From Nocardioides sp. BGMRC 2183 (GTDB lineage: Bacteria; Actinomycetota; Actinomycetes; Propionibacteriales; Nocardioidaceae): 64,000 nucleotides of DNA. Location: the NCBI GenBank assembly GCA_008123405.1, contig VSSA01000005.1, forward strand, positions 186,001 to 250,000. Direction: 5' to 3'. Shown piece after piece: positions 1 through 8,729 of this stretch; positions within the stretch are counted from its first letter, which is position 1; each line of letters begins with the position of its first letter. The notes under the pieces are model-generated. The model worked only from the letters and a program-made list of their open reading frames with translations, was not told the DNA's origin and ran no database searches. The translations under genes and the position numbers were made by a program.

Positions 1-1228
1 AGCTCTGAACCTCGCCGTTGAGGATGACCGTCTCGACCTTGCCGGGCTGGTAGAGCACCCGGATGTCCTTGAGCGGGTCGCCGTTGACGATGATGATGTC
101 GGCGAGCTTGCCTTCCGCGATGACGCCAAGGTCATCGGGCAGACCCATGGCGTTCGCGCCGTTCTTGGTGCCTGCCTGGATCGCCTCCAGCGAGCTCATG
201 CCGGTGTACATCATCAGCATCTCGAGTTCGCGGGCGTGCCACTGGCCGTAGGGGACCAGAGCGAAGCCGCTGTCGGTGCCCATGGCGAACTTCACTCCCG
301 CCTTGTAGGCGCGATGCAGCGAATCCATCGTGGCGTCGTTCATCCTCTTGGTCGCCTCGACGATCGAGTGGCGTGCGCGGGACTCTTCGGCGAACTCGAC
401 GACGTGGTGCATCAAGAGCTGCGTGGGCGCCAGCGGGATCTGGCTCTTGGCGAGATTCTCGATGGTCGCCTCGGACATGTGGTTGCCGTGCATGATGTGG
501 TCGAACCCGGCATTCACTGCGGCGTTCATCTCGCCGTCGCCACGGGCGTGGATGGTGATCTTCAGGTTCAGCTGATGGGCCAGGTCGGCGCACATCTTGA
601 GCTCATCATCGGTGAATGCCTGGAAGTCACCGAACGGGGAGTCGGCCAGTTTGATGAGGTCGACGCCGCCCTTCTTCTGGCGGCGGATCTCATCGATCAT
701 CGCGTCCTTGGTGTTGGTGAGGCGCCCGGTGCTCGAGTCCGGCACTCCGGTCGAGTCGGGGAACCAGTCCGTGAGGCCGTTGCTCGTGGTGAGGTAGCGG
801 CCCGCGGTGGTCATCCGGGGACCGTGGATGAGGCCGCGACGGATGCCCTCGCGCAGACCGACGCCGATGAAGTAACTGCCTCCGGGCTGGGAGATGCTGG
901 TGACGCCGGCAGCGAGGACCTTCTCGATATTGGCCGCGGCGATCAGGGTGCGCAGCTCCGGCGGGGTGTACATGCTGATCTCTTCTTCGGTCCGCGCCAG
1001 CCCGTAGGTCATGTGGCAGTGGATGTCGATGAGTCCGGGCATCACGGTCTTCCCGCGGGCGTCGACGCGGGTGAGGTCGGCACCGCGGGGGACGTCGGTC
1101 TCGATGTCGACCTTGCCGACCTTGATGATGCGGGCGTTCCGCACGAGTACGTCGCAGTCTTCGATCGGGGGGTTGAGGTCCCCGTCGATCACGGTTCCGT
1201 TCTCGATGAGCAGGTAGGTCTCGGCCAT
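1..1228 (-). CDS. Metal-dependent amidohydrolase (imidazolonepropionase/prolidase-like), 3' end cut by window edge
   Basis: This frame is open from an ATG at 1228 to the left edge, about 409 codons, so the C-terminus is missing. The N-terminal beta-sandwich is followed by the family's first metal motif (GLIDIHCHM, residues about 67-75), then a TIM-barrel with further histidines (IHARGD, HIMHGNH) and the late aspartate (MGTDSG). The C-terminal ADIIIVNGDPL stretch is typical of cytosolic amidohydrolases that act on cyclic amides or N-acyl compounds. AAGGAG lies about 11 bases upstream, inside the preceding gene, whose stop is only 3 bases away, so the two are probably translationally coupled. 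It is the last visible gene of the operon that starts with the FAH-family gene at 7592. The exact substrate cannot be read from the sequence. Confidence 0.88.
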   Translation of the reverse strand, partial: MAETYLLIENGTVIDGDLNPPIEDCDVLVRNARIIKVGKVDIETDVPRGADLTRVDARGKTVMPGLIDIHCHMTYGLARTEEEISMYTPPELRTLIAAANIEKVLAAGVTSISQPGGSYFIGVGLREGIRRGLIHGPRMTTAGRYLTTSNGLTDWFPDSTGVPDSSTGRLTNTKDAMIDEIRRQKKGGVDLIKLADSPFGDFQAFTDDELKMCADLAHQLNLKITIHARGDGEMNAAVNAGFDHIMHGNHMSEATIENLAKSQIPLAPTQLLMHHVVEFAEESRARHSIVEATKRMNDATMDSLHRAYKAGVKFAMGTDSGFALVPYGQWHARELEMLMMYTGMSSLEAIQAGTKNGANAMGLPDDLGVIAEGKLADIIIVNGDPLKDIRVLYQPGKVETVILNGEVQS

Positions 1229-1231
1229 GGT

Positions 1232-2131
1232 CTATGCATCTCCTTCTGCGGCAGAGTGGAGGTCCTTCCGTCCCCGCTGGGCGGAGAGGAACTCATCGAC
1301 GATCTGAGCGAATTGGGCGGGGTTCTCGAAGTAGGGCGCGTGACCACAGGCGTTCATCACACGCAGCTCGGCATTCGGCAGCGCCTCGTGGCACCGGTAG
1401 GCCATCGACAGTGGAGTCCATTGATCCTTCTCGCCCCACACGAGCAGGATCGGGATGGTGGGTCGAACATCGTGGAGCCGGTCGGTCTGCAGGTCGGCGA
1501 CGGAGTCCTCGTTGAGCGCCTCAGCGGACTTGTGCAGTGCGACCTTGGCTCCGGCTGAGGAGTTGATCTGCGACTCCTCACGCACCCAAGCGTCGACCAC
1601 CTGTGTCGGGGAGGAGACCAGGAAGGTCAGCTTCGCGCGCACGGCCTCGGAACTGCCGTCGGAGACCCTTTCCGGGGCCACCAGGTCGGCCTCATTCATG
1701 GCGACGACTCCCATGGTTCCGATCATCACGAGCTCTGCGACCAGATCGGGCCGGTCGCAGGCGAGGGTGGCGGCGACCTGCCCGCCCAGTGAGGTACCGA
1801 GGAGCGTGACGTCGCGTAGACCCAGCGAGTCCAGGACGCCGGCGACGAAGCCGGCGAAGTCCCGGGCCCTGTAACCGAAGTCGGCCGGCTTGGCAGCCAA
1901 GCCGTGGCCGGGGAAGTCCATCGCGATGACCCGATAGCCGGCATCGGCCAGTGCTGGCATGGCCGGCACGAATCGGTCCGCCCGAGATCCGACCCCATGG
2001 AGGCAGAACAGGACTCGGTCCCCTTCCCCGGCCTCGATCAGCCGCGTGGTGAGGCCGTCAACCGTCGCGGGGTAGCTGATGGTCGTGTCTCTTCCCTGCT
2101 GGAAGTACGCGGGCGTCGCCATCGTGGTCAC
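1232..2131 (-). CDS. Alpha/beta hydrolase (meta-cleavage-product hydrolase type)
   Basis: This 299-residue alpha/beta-fold serine hydrolase carries an HGVGS oxyanion motif near residue 45, the nucleophile elbow GTSLGG near residue 113, a catalytic Asp in WGEKDQWTP and a catalytic His in CGHAPYFE. Enzymes of this size often cleave C-C bonds of ring-fission products or hydrolyse esters and lactones. The GTG start overlaps the stop of the upstream RidA-like gene in a GTGA. An ATG three codons further in is the alternative start. Placed between a RidA-like protein and an amidohydrolase, it probably acts late in degradation of the imported compound, but the substrate is unknown. Confidence 0.85.
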   Translation of the reverse strand: MTTMATPAYFQQGRDTTISYPATVDGLTTRLIEAGEGDRVLFCLHGVGSRADRFVPAMPALADAGYRVIAMDFPGHGLAAKPADFGYRARDFAGFVAGVLDSLGLRDVTLLGTSLGGQVAATLACDRPDLVAELVMIGTMGVVAMNEADLVAPERVSDGSSEAVRAKLTFLVSSPTQVVDAWVREESQINSSAGAKVALHKSAEALNEDSVADLQTDRLHDVRPTIPILLVWGEKDQWTPLSMAYRCHEALPNAELRVMNACGHAPYFENPAQFAQIVDEFLSAQRGRKDLHSAAEGDA

Positions 2132-2544
2132 GCTTGGGCGGGGCGAATGGCGAGCGCCTCGATCTCGACAACGAATCGCTCCTCGACCAGTCCAGCGACC
2201 ACCAGCAATGTGTTGGGCGGGTACACGCCGTCGGGATAGATGTCGGCGAACACCTCTCGTCGGGTCTCCATGAAGGGGGGGATCGTCTCGCGACCAACGA
2301 GGAAGGTCTGGAACTTCACGACGTGCTCGAAACCCAGGCCGGCTGCTGCCAGAGCACGACCGACGTTTGCGAAGGCCCCGCGGACCTGGTCCTCGGCGGA
2401 GTCGGTGTGCGGGAACTCGGCGGTCTCGTCGGTGCCGAACTGACCCGCGACGACGACCAGTTCGCCGGCTCCTGCCTCCGACACGGGCGAGTACTGCCCG
2501 AACTTTGCAAGACCTTCGACGACCGGGTGATAGGTGACCGACAT
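2128..2544 (-). CDS. RidA/YjgF/YER057c-family protein
   Basis: This 138-residue single-domain Rid protein fits the usual 120-140 residue family length and ends with the VEIEALA strand typical of the fold. Rid proteins form trimers with clefts between subunits. Active members hydrolyse enamine/imine intermediates and depend on a conserved Arg in the motif P-x-R-x-x-V. Here the matching stretch reads PPNTLLVV, with Asn in place of Arg, so it probably belongs to a Rid subgroup without classical imine deaminase activity or with another chemistry. GGAG lies upstream of the ATG. It follows a strong hairpin and precedes the coupled alpha/beta hydrolase and amidohydrolase genes. Confidence 0.88.
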   Translation of the reverse strand: MSVTYHPVVEGLAKFGQYSPVSEAGAGELVVVAGQFGTDETAEFPHTDSAEDQVRGAFANVGRALAAAGLGFEHVVKFQTFLVGRETIPPFMETRREVFADIYPDGVYPPNTLLVVAGLVEERFVVEIEALAIRPAQA

Positions 2545-2615
2545 GGGTGAGAACTCCGTTTCTGATTTGTGAACAGGACCGTCGCTCTGAAGACGGTCTG
2601 GTGTGATGGTGACTC

Positions 2616-2646
2616 GCTCCGCCCCCTGAATGGGATGGGGCGGAGC
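2616..2646 (-). terminator. Perfect 10-bp hairpin after the M20 gene
   Basis: GCTCCGCCCC at 2616-2625 pairs perfectly with GGGGCGGAGC at 2637-2646 around an 11-base loop. It begins 4 bases past the stop of the M20 amidohydrolase gene (minus strand) and lies about 70 bases before the RidA-like start. No U-tract follows, so it may be a partial terminator, an attenuator or an mRNA-stabilising 3' structure inside the operon. Confidence 0.65.
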
Positions 2647-2650
2647 TGCG

Positions 2651-3862
2651 TCAGCGGGTGGGATCGTTCAGGCGGTCGACTGCGAGCCCGGCCAGCAACG
2701 CGGCACCTCGCCACAGGCTCTGCTCGTCGAAGACAGCTTCCGCCGAGTGGTTGAAGGGCGCGTCTGCCGGGTCCACCCCCGGCGGAGTGGCGCCCACCAC
2801 GATGAATGCTCCTGGTACCTCAGCGAGGACCCGAGAGAAGTCCTCGGAGGCGTTCAGCGGATTGGGCAACACGACGACGTCGTCCTCGGGGAGGTTCTCT
2901 GCGGCAACGCGGATGACGCGGTCGGCCTCCGTCGCGTCGTTCACCGTGACTGGATAGAGCTTCTGGTAGTCCACCGTGACACTGGCACCGTGGGCTGCTG
3001 CGATTCCGTTCAGTGTCCGTGTGCAGAGCTGCTCGAGGGACTCGCGCGCTTCGTTGCTGAAGGACCGAACGGTGGCTGCGAACGTCACCTCGTGCGGAAT
3101 GACAGCGATGTCGTCGCCGCCGGCGATCTTCGTGACCGACAAGATGACGGGGTCGAAGGCATCGAAGCGTCGGGTGACGACGGCTTGCAGGGCGGTCACC
3201 ATCTCGGCCGCGATGACGATGGGATCGACAGCCAGTTGGGGTGTCGACCCGTGCCCGCCCTTGCCATGCACTGTGACGTAGAGCCGGTCGGCCGCTGACA
3301 TGATCGGTCCGGACCGTACGCCGACCATGCCCAAGGGATAGCGTCCAGAGAAGACGTGCAGCGCGTAGGCCCCGACGACCGGCGAGCCGGCCGCGTCGAG
3401 GACCCCTTCCTCGATCATGATGCGTGCGCCGTCGTAGCCTTCTTCGCCCGGCTGGAACATCAAGATGACATCTCCGGCGAACGTGTCGGCGTGGGCGTTC
3501 AGCAGCTGGGCGGCGCCGAGTAGCGCTGCGGTGTGCAGGTCGTGGCCGCAGGCATGCATCGCCCCGTTGGTCGAGGAGAACGGGAGGTCCGTGTTCTCGT
3601 CGATGGACAGCGCATCCATGTCGCCGCGCAGCAGCACCGCGCGCCGGTGTCCGTCGTCATCGGCCTTCGTGCCGCGGATCACGGCCACCACCCCGCCCGA
3701 GCGGGGAAGGTGGGTCGCGTCGAGGCCCAGGGCCTTGAGCTCGCGAACGACGAGCTCCCGCGTCTGGGGAAGGTCGAGTCCGAGTTCGGGGACCTGGTGG
3801 AGCTCTCGTCGCAGCGCCGCCAGGTCGGGCTGCAGCGCGCCCGCGATGTGTGTGAACTGCAT
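2651..3862 (-). CDS. M20-family amidohydrolase (hippurate/N-acyl-amino-acid hydrolase type)
   Basis: This 403-residue zinc metalloamidase is of the HipO/AbgA/IAA-amino-acid hydrolase group (M20D). Visible metal-binding motifs are MHACGHDLHT, GEEGYDGA and the late NHSAEAVF histidine. The dimerisation (lid) domain lies between them. Family members cleave N-acyl amino acids, aminobenzoyl or indoleacetyl conjugates in the cytosol. I chose the ATG at 3862, with GCAGGAG just upstream, rather than a GTG 14 codons earlier that has no ribosome site. It lies downstream of an amino acid type ABC importer, which suggests that the imported ligand is an amide conjugate opened by this enzyme. Confidence 0.9.
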   Translation of the reverse strand: MQFTHIAGALQPDLAALRRELHQVPELGLDLPQTRELVVRELKALGLDATHLPRSGGVVAVIRGTKADDDGHRRAVLLRGDMDALSIDENTDLPFSSTNGAMHACGHDLHTAALLGAAQLLNAHADTFAGDVILMFQPGEEGYDGARIMIEEGVLDAAGSPVVGAYALHVFSGRYPLGMVGVRSGPIMSAADRLYVTVHGKGGHGSTPQLAVDPIVIAAEMVTALQAVVTRRFDAFDPVILSVTKIAGGDDIAVIPHEVTFAATVRSFSNEARESLEQLCTRTLNGIAAAHGASVTVDYQKLYPVTVNDATEADRVIRVAAENLPEDDVVVLPNPLNASEDFSRVLAEVPGAFIVVGATPPGVDPADAPFNHSAEAVFDEQSLWRGAALLAGLAVDRLNDPTR

Positions 3863-3911
3863 GATGTCTCCTGCCTCGCGAAGCCTGTCGGTTGAACTTG
3901 TCACGGTGTGC

Positions 3912-4730
3912 TCATGTCAACACACGATCGAGGAACTGCTGGGTGCGCACTTCCCGGGGGTTCTCGAAGATCTCTTCGGGCGTCCCCTGCTCGACAATGG
4001 CTCCGTCGGCCATGAACACGACCTTGTCGGCGACTCGTCGGGCGAAGCCCATCTCATGGGTGACGACAAGCATTGTGCGGCCTTCTTGGACCAGCGCGGT
4101 CATGACGTCGAGCACCTCGCCGACGAGCTCGGGATCCAGGGCTGAGGTCGGCTCGTCGAAGAGCATGAAGAGAGGCTTCATGGCGACCGCACGGGCGATG
4201 GCCACCCTCTGTCGCTGACCACCTGACAGCTGCGATGGGAAGCTGTGGATCTTGTCGCCGAGCCCCACTCGGGTCAGGAGGTCGGTTGCCTCCTTCCGCA
4301 CCTCCTCGGGCTTGCGCTTCTGTACCTTGACCGGACCCTCCATCACGTTCTTCAGCGCGCTGAAGTGAGGGAAGAGGTTGAAGTGCTGGAACACCATTGC
4401 CGTGCGTGCGCGCTGAGCTGCGATGAGGCGTTCGGGCAGCTCGTGGAGAACGCCGTCGGCGAGGCGGAATCCGATGGGGTCGCCGCCCACCCAGATTTCG
4501 CCCGAGTCGGGTGACTCGAGCCGGTTCAGAGTCCTGAGGAAGGTCGACTTGCCCGCGCCTGATGGTCCGATGAGACAGACGACCTCTCCGGGGTAGACCG
4601 TGAGAGAGACGTCCTTCAGGACGTGGTGGGAGCCGTAGGACTTGTTGACGCATCGAGCGTCCAGGACCGGGGCTCGGCCGTCAGCCGGGTTGTGGGTGTC
4701 GATCACGGGCTTGCTCCTGACGACTGTCAT
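3912..4730 (-). CDS. Polar amino acid type ABC transporter ATP-binding protein
   Basis: This 272-residue ATPase is of the GlnQ/HisP type. It carries Walker A (GPSGAGKST), the Q-loop in [10 protein letters not shown], the ABC signature LSGGQRQR, Walker B with its Glu ([10 protein letters not shown]) and the switch His in VTHEMGF. A roughly 25-residue N-terminal extension precedes the first strand, and there is an insertion at residues 83-95 compared with short family members. The ATG overlaps the permease stop in an ATGA, so the pair is translationally coupled. It powers the importer encoded by the two genes before it. Specificity is set by the receptor and is unknown. Confidence 0.93.
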   Translation of the reverse strand: MTVVRSKPVIDTHNPADGRAPVLDARCVNKSYGSHHVLKDVSLTVYPGEVVCLIGPSGAGKSTFLRTLNRLESPDSGEIWVGGDPIGFRLADGVLHELPERLIAAQRARTAMVFQHFNLFPHFSALKNVMEGPVKVQKRKPEEVRKEATDLLTRVGLGDKIHSFPSQLSGGQRQRVAIARAVAMKPLFMLFDEPTSALDPELVGEVLDVMTALVQEGRTMLVVTHEMGFARRVADKVVFMADGAIVEQGTPEEIFENPREVRTQQFLDRVLT

Positions 4731-5686
4731 GACTTGTTCCTCCGAAGCGGGATCGAAAGCGCGTTCGAGAGGACGCCGCCGCGCGCCGCGCCTCCTCGGG
4801 CCGGCGCACCAGGGGTGCGCCCCTTTGCGTCACAGGCTTTCTCCAGGTGGTACTGACCGAAACTCGCGATGGTCACGACAACGAGGTACCAGATGGCGAC
4901 GGCCATGAGGGTCTCCATCACCTGCAGATTGAAGGAGGAGATGTTGTTCGAGGCCTTCAGCAGCTCCAGATATCCGATCACAGAGGCCAAGGTCGTGCTC
5001 TTGAGCATCAGGATGAAGTGGTTGCCAGTCGGAGGAATGATGATCGGGAGCGCCTGCGGCAGGACGATTCGACTGACCCGCTGCATGGGCGTCTGACCGA
5101 TCGACTGGGCCGCCTCGATCTGGCCCGGGTCAACGCTCTTCAGGCCGGCTCTGACAACTTCGGCCATGTATCCACTCTCGTGGAGCGCGAGCCCGAGGAA
5201 GGCGGCGACAAAGGGCGTCATGACGTCGTTGGTGTTGAACGATGCGAACTCCACGTCGGTGCCCGGGATGCCGATCCACAACTCCGGGAAGATCAACGCG
5301 AGGTTGAACCAGAGCAGGATCTGCAACAGCAGCGGCACGCCACGGAACAGCCAGATGTAGACGACGGCAACGGTGCTCGCCACTGGGTTGTTCGACACCC
5401 GCATGAGGGCCACGATCACACCGATGACGATCGCTGTGACCATCGACAACAATGCAAGCTTGAGCATGTTGACGAGGCCCTCGAGGATCACGGGATGGGT
5501 GAGGTAACCCGGGATCGCGGCATAATCGATGTTGCCTGATGCGGCGCTCCATCCCAGGGCGACAATGCCCAAGATGATGAGCGCCCCTACGACCCATCTG
5601 CCCCAGTGCTTCAGGCCGACTTGGGGAAGCAGTTGCTGTTCCGGCGGGGCTTGTACGACTTGGGAACGCATGTCAGTTGCCACCAT
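4727..5686 (-). CDS. Polar amino acid type ABC transporter permease
   Basis: This 319-residue inner-membrane permease belongs to the His/Glu/Gln family. Hydrophobic segments start near residue 33, and the EAA loop that docks on the ATPase ([10 protein letters not shown], followed by LPQALP) is near residue 210. The basic, Ala/Pro-rich tail is cytoplasmic. It is the only permease gene in this set, so it probably works as a homodimer. The ATG at 5686 overlaps the receptor gene by 14 bases. An ATG at 5671, just after the receptor's stop and with GGTGG upstream, is an equally good start. It forms an importer with its two neighbours. Confidence 0.92.
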   Translation of the reverse strand: MVATDMRSQVVQAPPEQQLLPQVGLKHWGRWVVGALIILGIVALGWSAASGNIDYAAIPGYLTHPVILEGLVNMLKLALLSMVTAIVIGVIVALMRVSNNPVASTVAVVYIWLFRGVPLLLQILLWFNLALIFPELWIGIPGTDVEFASFNTNDVMTPFVAAFLGLALHESGYMAEVVRAGLKSVDPGQIEAAQSIGQTPMQRVSRIVLPQALPIIIPPTGNHFILMLKSTTLASVIGYLELLKASNNISSFNLQVMETLMAVAIWYLVVVTIASFGQYHLEKACDAKGRTPGAPARGGAARGGVLSNALSIPLRRNKS

Positions 5687-6614
5687 TGACGGTCGCGATC
5701 TCGAGCGCGCCGGCCTCGTTGCCCCACGCTGCGAGGATCTCGGCGTAGGTGCCGTCCGCGATCAGCGCGTTGAGGGCCTCGGCGATGGCGTCACGCAGTT
5801 CGGGGTTCTGCTTGTTGATTCCGATACCGATGGGCGCCCCGTCGATCGGCGGGATGTCGACAACCTCGAATGCCGTGCCGTCGTCGACCGTCTTGACCAG
5901 GTAGCTGGCGGTGAGAGAACTCTGGAGGAGTACATCGACGCGGCCGGTGCGCAGCTGATTCCAGTTGGTGGAGTCGCTGTCGGTCACCCGGAGATCGATG
6001 GCCTCCTCACCTTGAGCGACGCACTCCTCGCTCAGTGCCTCCGCCCACTTCTGCTGGCTTGTCCCAGTGGTCGTAGCGACGGGCCTGCCGCACAGGTCCT
6101 CGGGCCCGCTGACGTCGGCCGGATTGCCCTTCTGGACCATGAGCGCGATGCCGGTGGTCAGGTAGTCGACGAAGTCAATGGCCTGCTGGCGCTCGGCGTT
6201 GTCGAACATCGCCGAGATGGTCGACTCGACACGTCCGCTCTGCAGACTTGTGATGAGTGCCGGAAACTCCATCTCGCGGTAGTCGAGCTCGAGTCCGAGC
6301 TTCTTGACGATTGCGCGCATGATGTCGTTGTCCAGGCCGATGACGGTCTCGCCGTCCTCGGCGATGAACATGTTCGGCGGGAACTGGGAGTAGTTGCCGA
6401 CCGTCAGCGTGCCGTCCTCGGCGATGTCGGCAGGGACCTTGGACGCCACGGCTTCGTCGGTCTCGACGGCGTTGATGATCGTCGCGTTGTCCGGGATGCC
6501 TGTCGCAGCAGCCGAGTCGCTGCCGTCCTTGTCGCCGTCGTCGGAACTGCAGGCCGCAAACAGCAGGCCGGGCACAACGAGGAGGGCAAGGGATGTGCGA
6601 AAGCTCTTTCGCAT
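5673..6614 (-). CDS. ABC transporter substrate-binding lipoprotein (SBP_bac_3)
   Basis: This 313-residue extracytoplasmic receptor has a basic n-region, a hydrophobic core and the lipobox LFAAC near residue 22, so it should be lipid-anchored outside the membrane. The mature part has the two-lobe polar amino acid receptor fold with the typical ADGTYAEILAAWGNEAGAL helix near the C-terminus. GGAG lies about 12 bases before the ATG. It is the first gene of the importer triad and follows the FAH-family gene after a gap of about 117 bases. The ligand is unknown. The enzyme set suggests a nitrogenous acid or amide. Confidence 0.92.
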   Translation of the reverse strand: MRKSFRTSLALLVVPGLLFAACSSDDGDKDGSDSAAATGIPDNATIINAVETDEAVASKVPADIAEDGTLTVGNYSQFPPNMFIAEDGETVIGLDNDIMRAIVKKLGLELDYREMEFPALITSLQSGRVESTISAMFDNAERQQAIDFVDYLTTGIALMVQKGNPADVSGPEDLCGRPVATTTGTSQQKWAEALSEECVAQGEEAIDLRVTDSDSTNWNQLRTGRVDVLLQSSLTASYLVKTVDDGTAFEVVDIPPIDGAPIGIGINKQNPELRDAIAEALNALIADGTYAEILAAWGNEAGALEIATVNGGN

Positions 6615-6731
6615 GGGATGTGCTCCGTTCGATGAGTTCGAGCGTCGAAATTCTGCGAGATCGCCAGTCTGCCGCTGGCTGCCGTGGGTACTCGGCCGGA
6701 CGGTCCGACCTCGGGGCTAGGTTGGGGGCGG

Positions 6732-7592
6732 TCAGCCCACGGGCACGGCCTGAGGTCCGGTCTGGACGGCATTGCGGGTCGCACCGATGCCGGCGATGCT
6801 GGCTTCGACCACGTCGCCGTCCTGGAGATACTCCGGGGGAGTCCGCTTGAAGCCGACACCGCTGGGTGTGCCAGTTGCGATGACGTCTCCGGGAGCCAGC
6901 GGCGTGACTGCGGACAGTGTCGAGATCAGACGGGCGACGTCAAAGATCATGTCGCGGGTGTTCCCGCTCTGCTTCAGCTCGCCGTTGACCGTGAGTTCGA
7001 CATCCAGCTCGGGGCGCTCACCCACTTCGTCCTTGGTCACGATCCACGGGCCGACCGGCGTCGCGGCGTAGTTGTTCTTACCGAGCGTCCACTGGACGTG
7101 CTTGGTCTGGAGGTCGCGTGCCGTGATGTCGTTGACGACCGTGTAGCCGGCCACCACCGAGAGTGCATCCTCCTCAGAGATGGCGCGGGCAGGCGCACCA
7201 ATGACGACGCCGAGCTCAGCCTCCCAGTCGAACTGCTGCGACACATCCTTCGGGAGGTGGAGCACCGAATCGGCGCCGGTGATGGCGCTCAGGTCCTTGA
7301 GGAACACGATCGGCTCGGTTGGTACGTCGGCCACGAACACGTCGGCTGACTCGCGCTGGTGCTCGAGATAGTTGATGCCGATGCAGAACACCCGGCCGCC
7401 CGGAGCGATCGGCGGCAGGAACGTGACCGCGTCGGCAGGCACACTTCTGCCCGTCGGCCGAAGGTCGGTGTCGCGACCGAGGGAGGCCAGGACGAGGAGG
7501 TCCCGGATCGACCAGTCGATCTCGTGAACCTGGCCGTCGAGAACGGCTCCGGTCCGCTCGACGCCGTCGTGCAGGTAGCGCGCAATCTTCAT
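6732..7592 (-). CDS. Fumarylacetoacetate hydrolase-family protein
   Basis: This 286-residue FAH C-terminal-domain enzyme is of the type that includes 2-hydroxyhepta-2,4-diene-1,7-dioate isomerases, ketopentenoate hydratases and acylpyruvases. The metal site is visible: WEAELGVVIG supplies two Glu and VVNDITARD the Asp. The glycine-rich GTPSGVG loop is also present. The chosen ATG has AAGGAA upstream, while a longer frame adds 31 unconvincing residues. It opens the importer/amidohydrolase operon and lies opposite the GntR gene at 7929, whose product probably controls it. The likely role is C-C bond hydrolysis, tautomerisation or hydration of a keto acid formed late in the pathway. Confidence 0.88.
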   Translation of the reverse strand: MKIARYLHDGVERTGAVLDGQVHEIDWSIRDLLVLASLGRDTDLRPTGRSVPADAVTFLPPIAPGGRVFCIGINYLEHQRESADVFVADVPTEPIVFLKDLSAITGADSVLHLPKDVSQQFDWEAELGVVIGAPARAISEEDALSVVAGYTVVNDITARDLQTKHVQWTLGKNNYAATPVGPWIVTKDEVGERPELDVELTVNGELKQSGNTRDMIFDVARLISTLSAVTPLAPGDVIATGTPSGVGFKRTPPEYLQDGDVVEASIAGIGATRNAVQTGPQAVPVG

Positions 7593-7928
7593 GGAGTTCC
7601 TTGAGTTCGTTGGGTCGCGGGTGGTGTGACTGACGGCGGGTAGCCCCAAGGGTTGTTGAACCACTGGCCGCACCAATCGGAGCAATCCGTGTCAATGCGG
7701 TAGAACGTACAGCATTGGTTGGGCTGTGACTAGGCGCACGTCCGATGAATTTTCTGCGCTGGAACGAACCTGCTCAAGAGGAGATCGCTGCATGCGATCG
7801 GTTCACCCGCGTTCTGCGCACCGCTCTGTTACTGCCGTGTTTCCTTGATTGGTCGGGAATGATGCAGAATGGAGGGAAATTGGTAGAGTCTGGCCAACTT
7901 GAGATCGTGGTCCGGAGAAGGGGGTCTT
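7593..7928. promoter_or_regulatory. Divergent promoter region between FAH-family gene and GntR gene
   Basis: This 336-base non-coding stretch separates two divergent starts and is visibly richer in A/T than the genes. It contains TTGG at 7880-7883 facing CCAA at 7893-7896, a short dyad 33 bases before the GntR start and therefore a candidate autoregulatory operator. A widely spaced CCAAT/ATTGG pair lies between 7673 and 7719. No open frame here looks like a protein. Confidence 0.45.
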
Positions 7929-8603
7929 GTGTCATCACATCTAGCTGACACCCGCGGGGCGAGGCTGGTGCTTGAACACCTGGAGAAGCTGATCCAGGCC
8001 CAGGAACTGGCTCCCGGTGACCAGTTGCCCACCGAACGCGCCCTCGAGAAGGCCCTTGACTGCAGCCGGACTGACGTGCGGCGTGCCTTGGCGCAGTTGA
8101 CCATCGAGGGCCGCGTGGTACGCCACGTGGGGCGGGGAACGTTTCTCGCGATCCCGAGCGCGACGCCTGTGCACGACAGCATCGTTGCCGCGAGCCCGAC
8201 CGAACTCATGGCTGCCCGCAGGCTTCTCGAACCACAGGTCGTTGCTACTGCTGCCTTGACCGCCACTCTTGACGACTTTGCCGAGATGCAGCGTTGCCTG
8301 GACGGCGGGGACAAGACGGACGTCTACGAGGAGTTCGAAGCGTGGGACATGGCACTACACCGCAGCTTCGCGGTGGCGACCCACAACGCTGTGATCACCG
8401 CGATGGTCGATCTCCTTCACTCCTCCCGCAACGACCCGACGTGGGGTGGTCTCAAACGACGCACCTTCTCGGTGGCCCGGTGCGTGGCGTACCGAGGTGA
8501 GCACCACGACATCGTCGAGTCATTGCGTGATCGGGACGCTGCTGGTGCCGAGGCGGCGATGGAGCGACACCTCGACTCGATTCGCAACACGATCCTGACC
8601 TGA
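7929..8603 (+). CDS. GntR/FadR-family (FCD) transcriptional regulator
   Basis: This regulator of about 224 residues has an N-terminal winged helix-turn-helix (QLPTERALEKALDCSRTDVRRAL, split by the wing VVRHVGRGTFLA) and an all-helical FCD effector domain with metal-ligand-like histidines (ALHRSF, YRGEHHDIVESL). Such proteins are usually repressors released by a pathway carboxylate. I chose the GTG at 7929 because GGAGAAGGGGG lies at good spacing. A TTG 10 codons upstream is less likely. It is divergent from the FAH/ABC/amidohydrolase operon, which is its probable target, and ends in a strong shared terminator. Confidence 0.88.
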   Translation: MSSHLADTRGARLVLEHLEKLIQAQELAPGDQLPTERALEKALDCSRTDVRRALAQLTIEGRVVRHVGRGTFLAIPSATPVHDSIVAASPTELMAARRLLEPQVVATAALTATLDDFAEMQRCLDGGDKTDVYEEFEAWDMALHRSFAVATHNAVITAMVDLLHSSRNDPTWGGLKRRTFSVARCVAYRGEHHDIVESLRDRDAAGAEAAMERHLDSIRNTILT

Positions 8604-8624
8604 CACCGTGCGTGACCGCTAGCT

Positions 8625-8657
8625 GCACCGCCCGCCGGCCGCCCCGGCGGGCGGTGC
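8625..8657. terminator. Bidirectional terminator between convergent genes
   Basis: GCACCGCCCGCCGG at 8625-8638 pairs perfectly with CCGGCGGGCGGTGC at 8644-8657 around the loop CCGCC. This 14-bp all-perfect stem lies between the GntR gene (+) and the SDR gene (-), exactly where a shared terminator is expected. Confidence 0.88.
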
Positions 8658-8729
8658 TGGATAGGGGCTTCAGGTCGTGCCGTCACCCGGGTCTGCCGTC
8701 ACAGGGTCAGCGTCGGCATGACGTTGCTT

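Noticed and set aside
236-1558. 440-codon plus-strand open frame
   Set aside because: It is antisense to the amidohydrolase and alpha/beta hydrolase genes, which have clear catalytic motifs.
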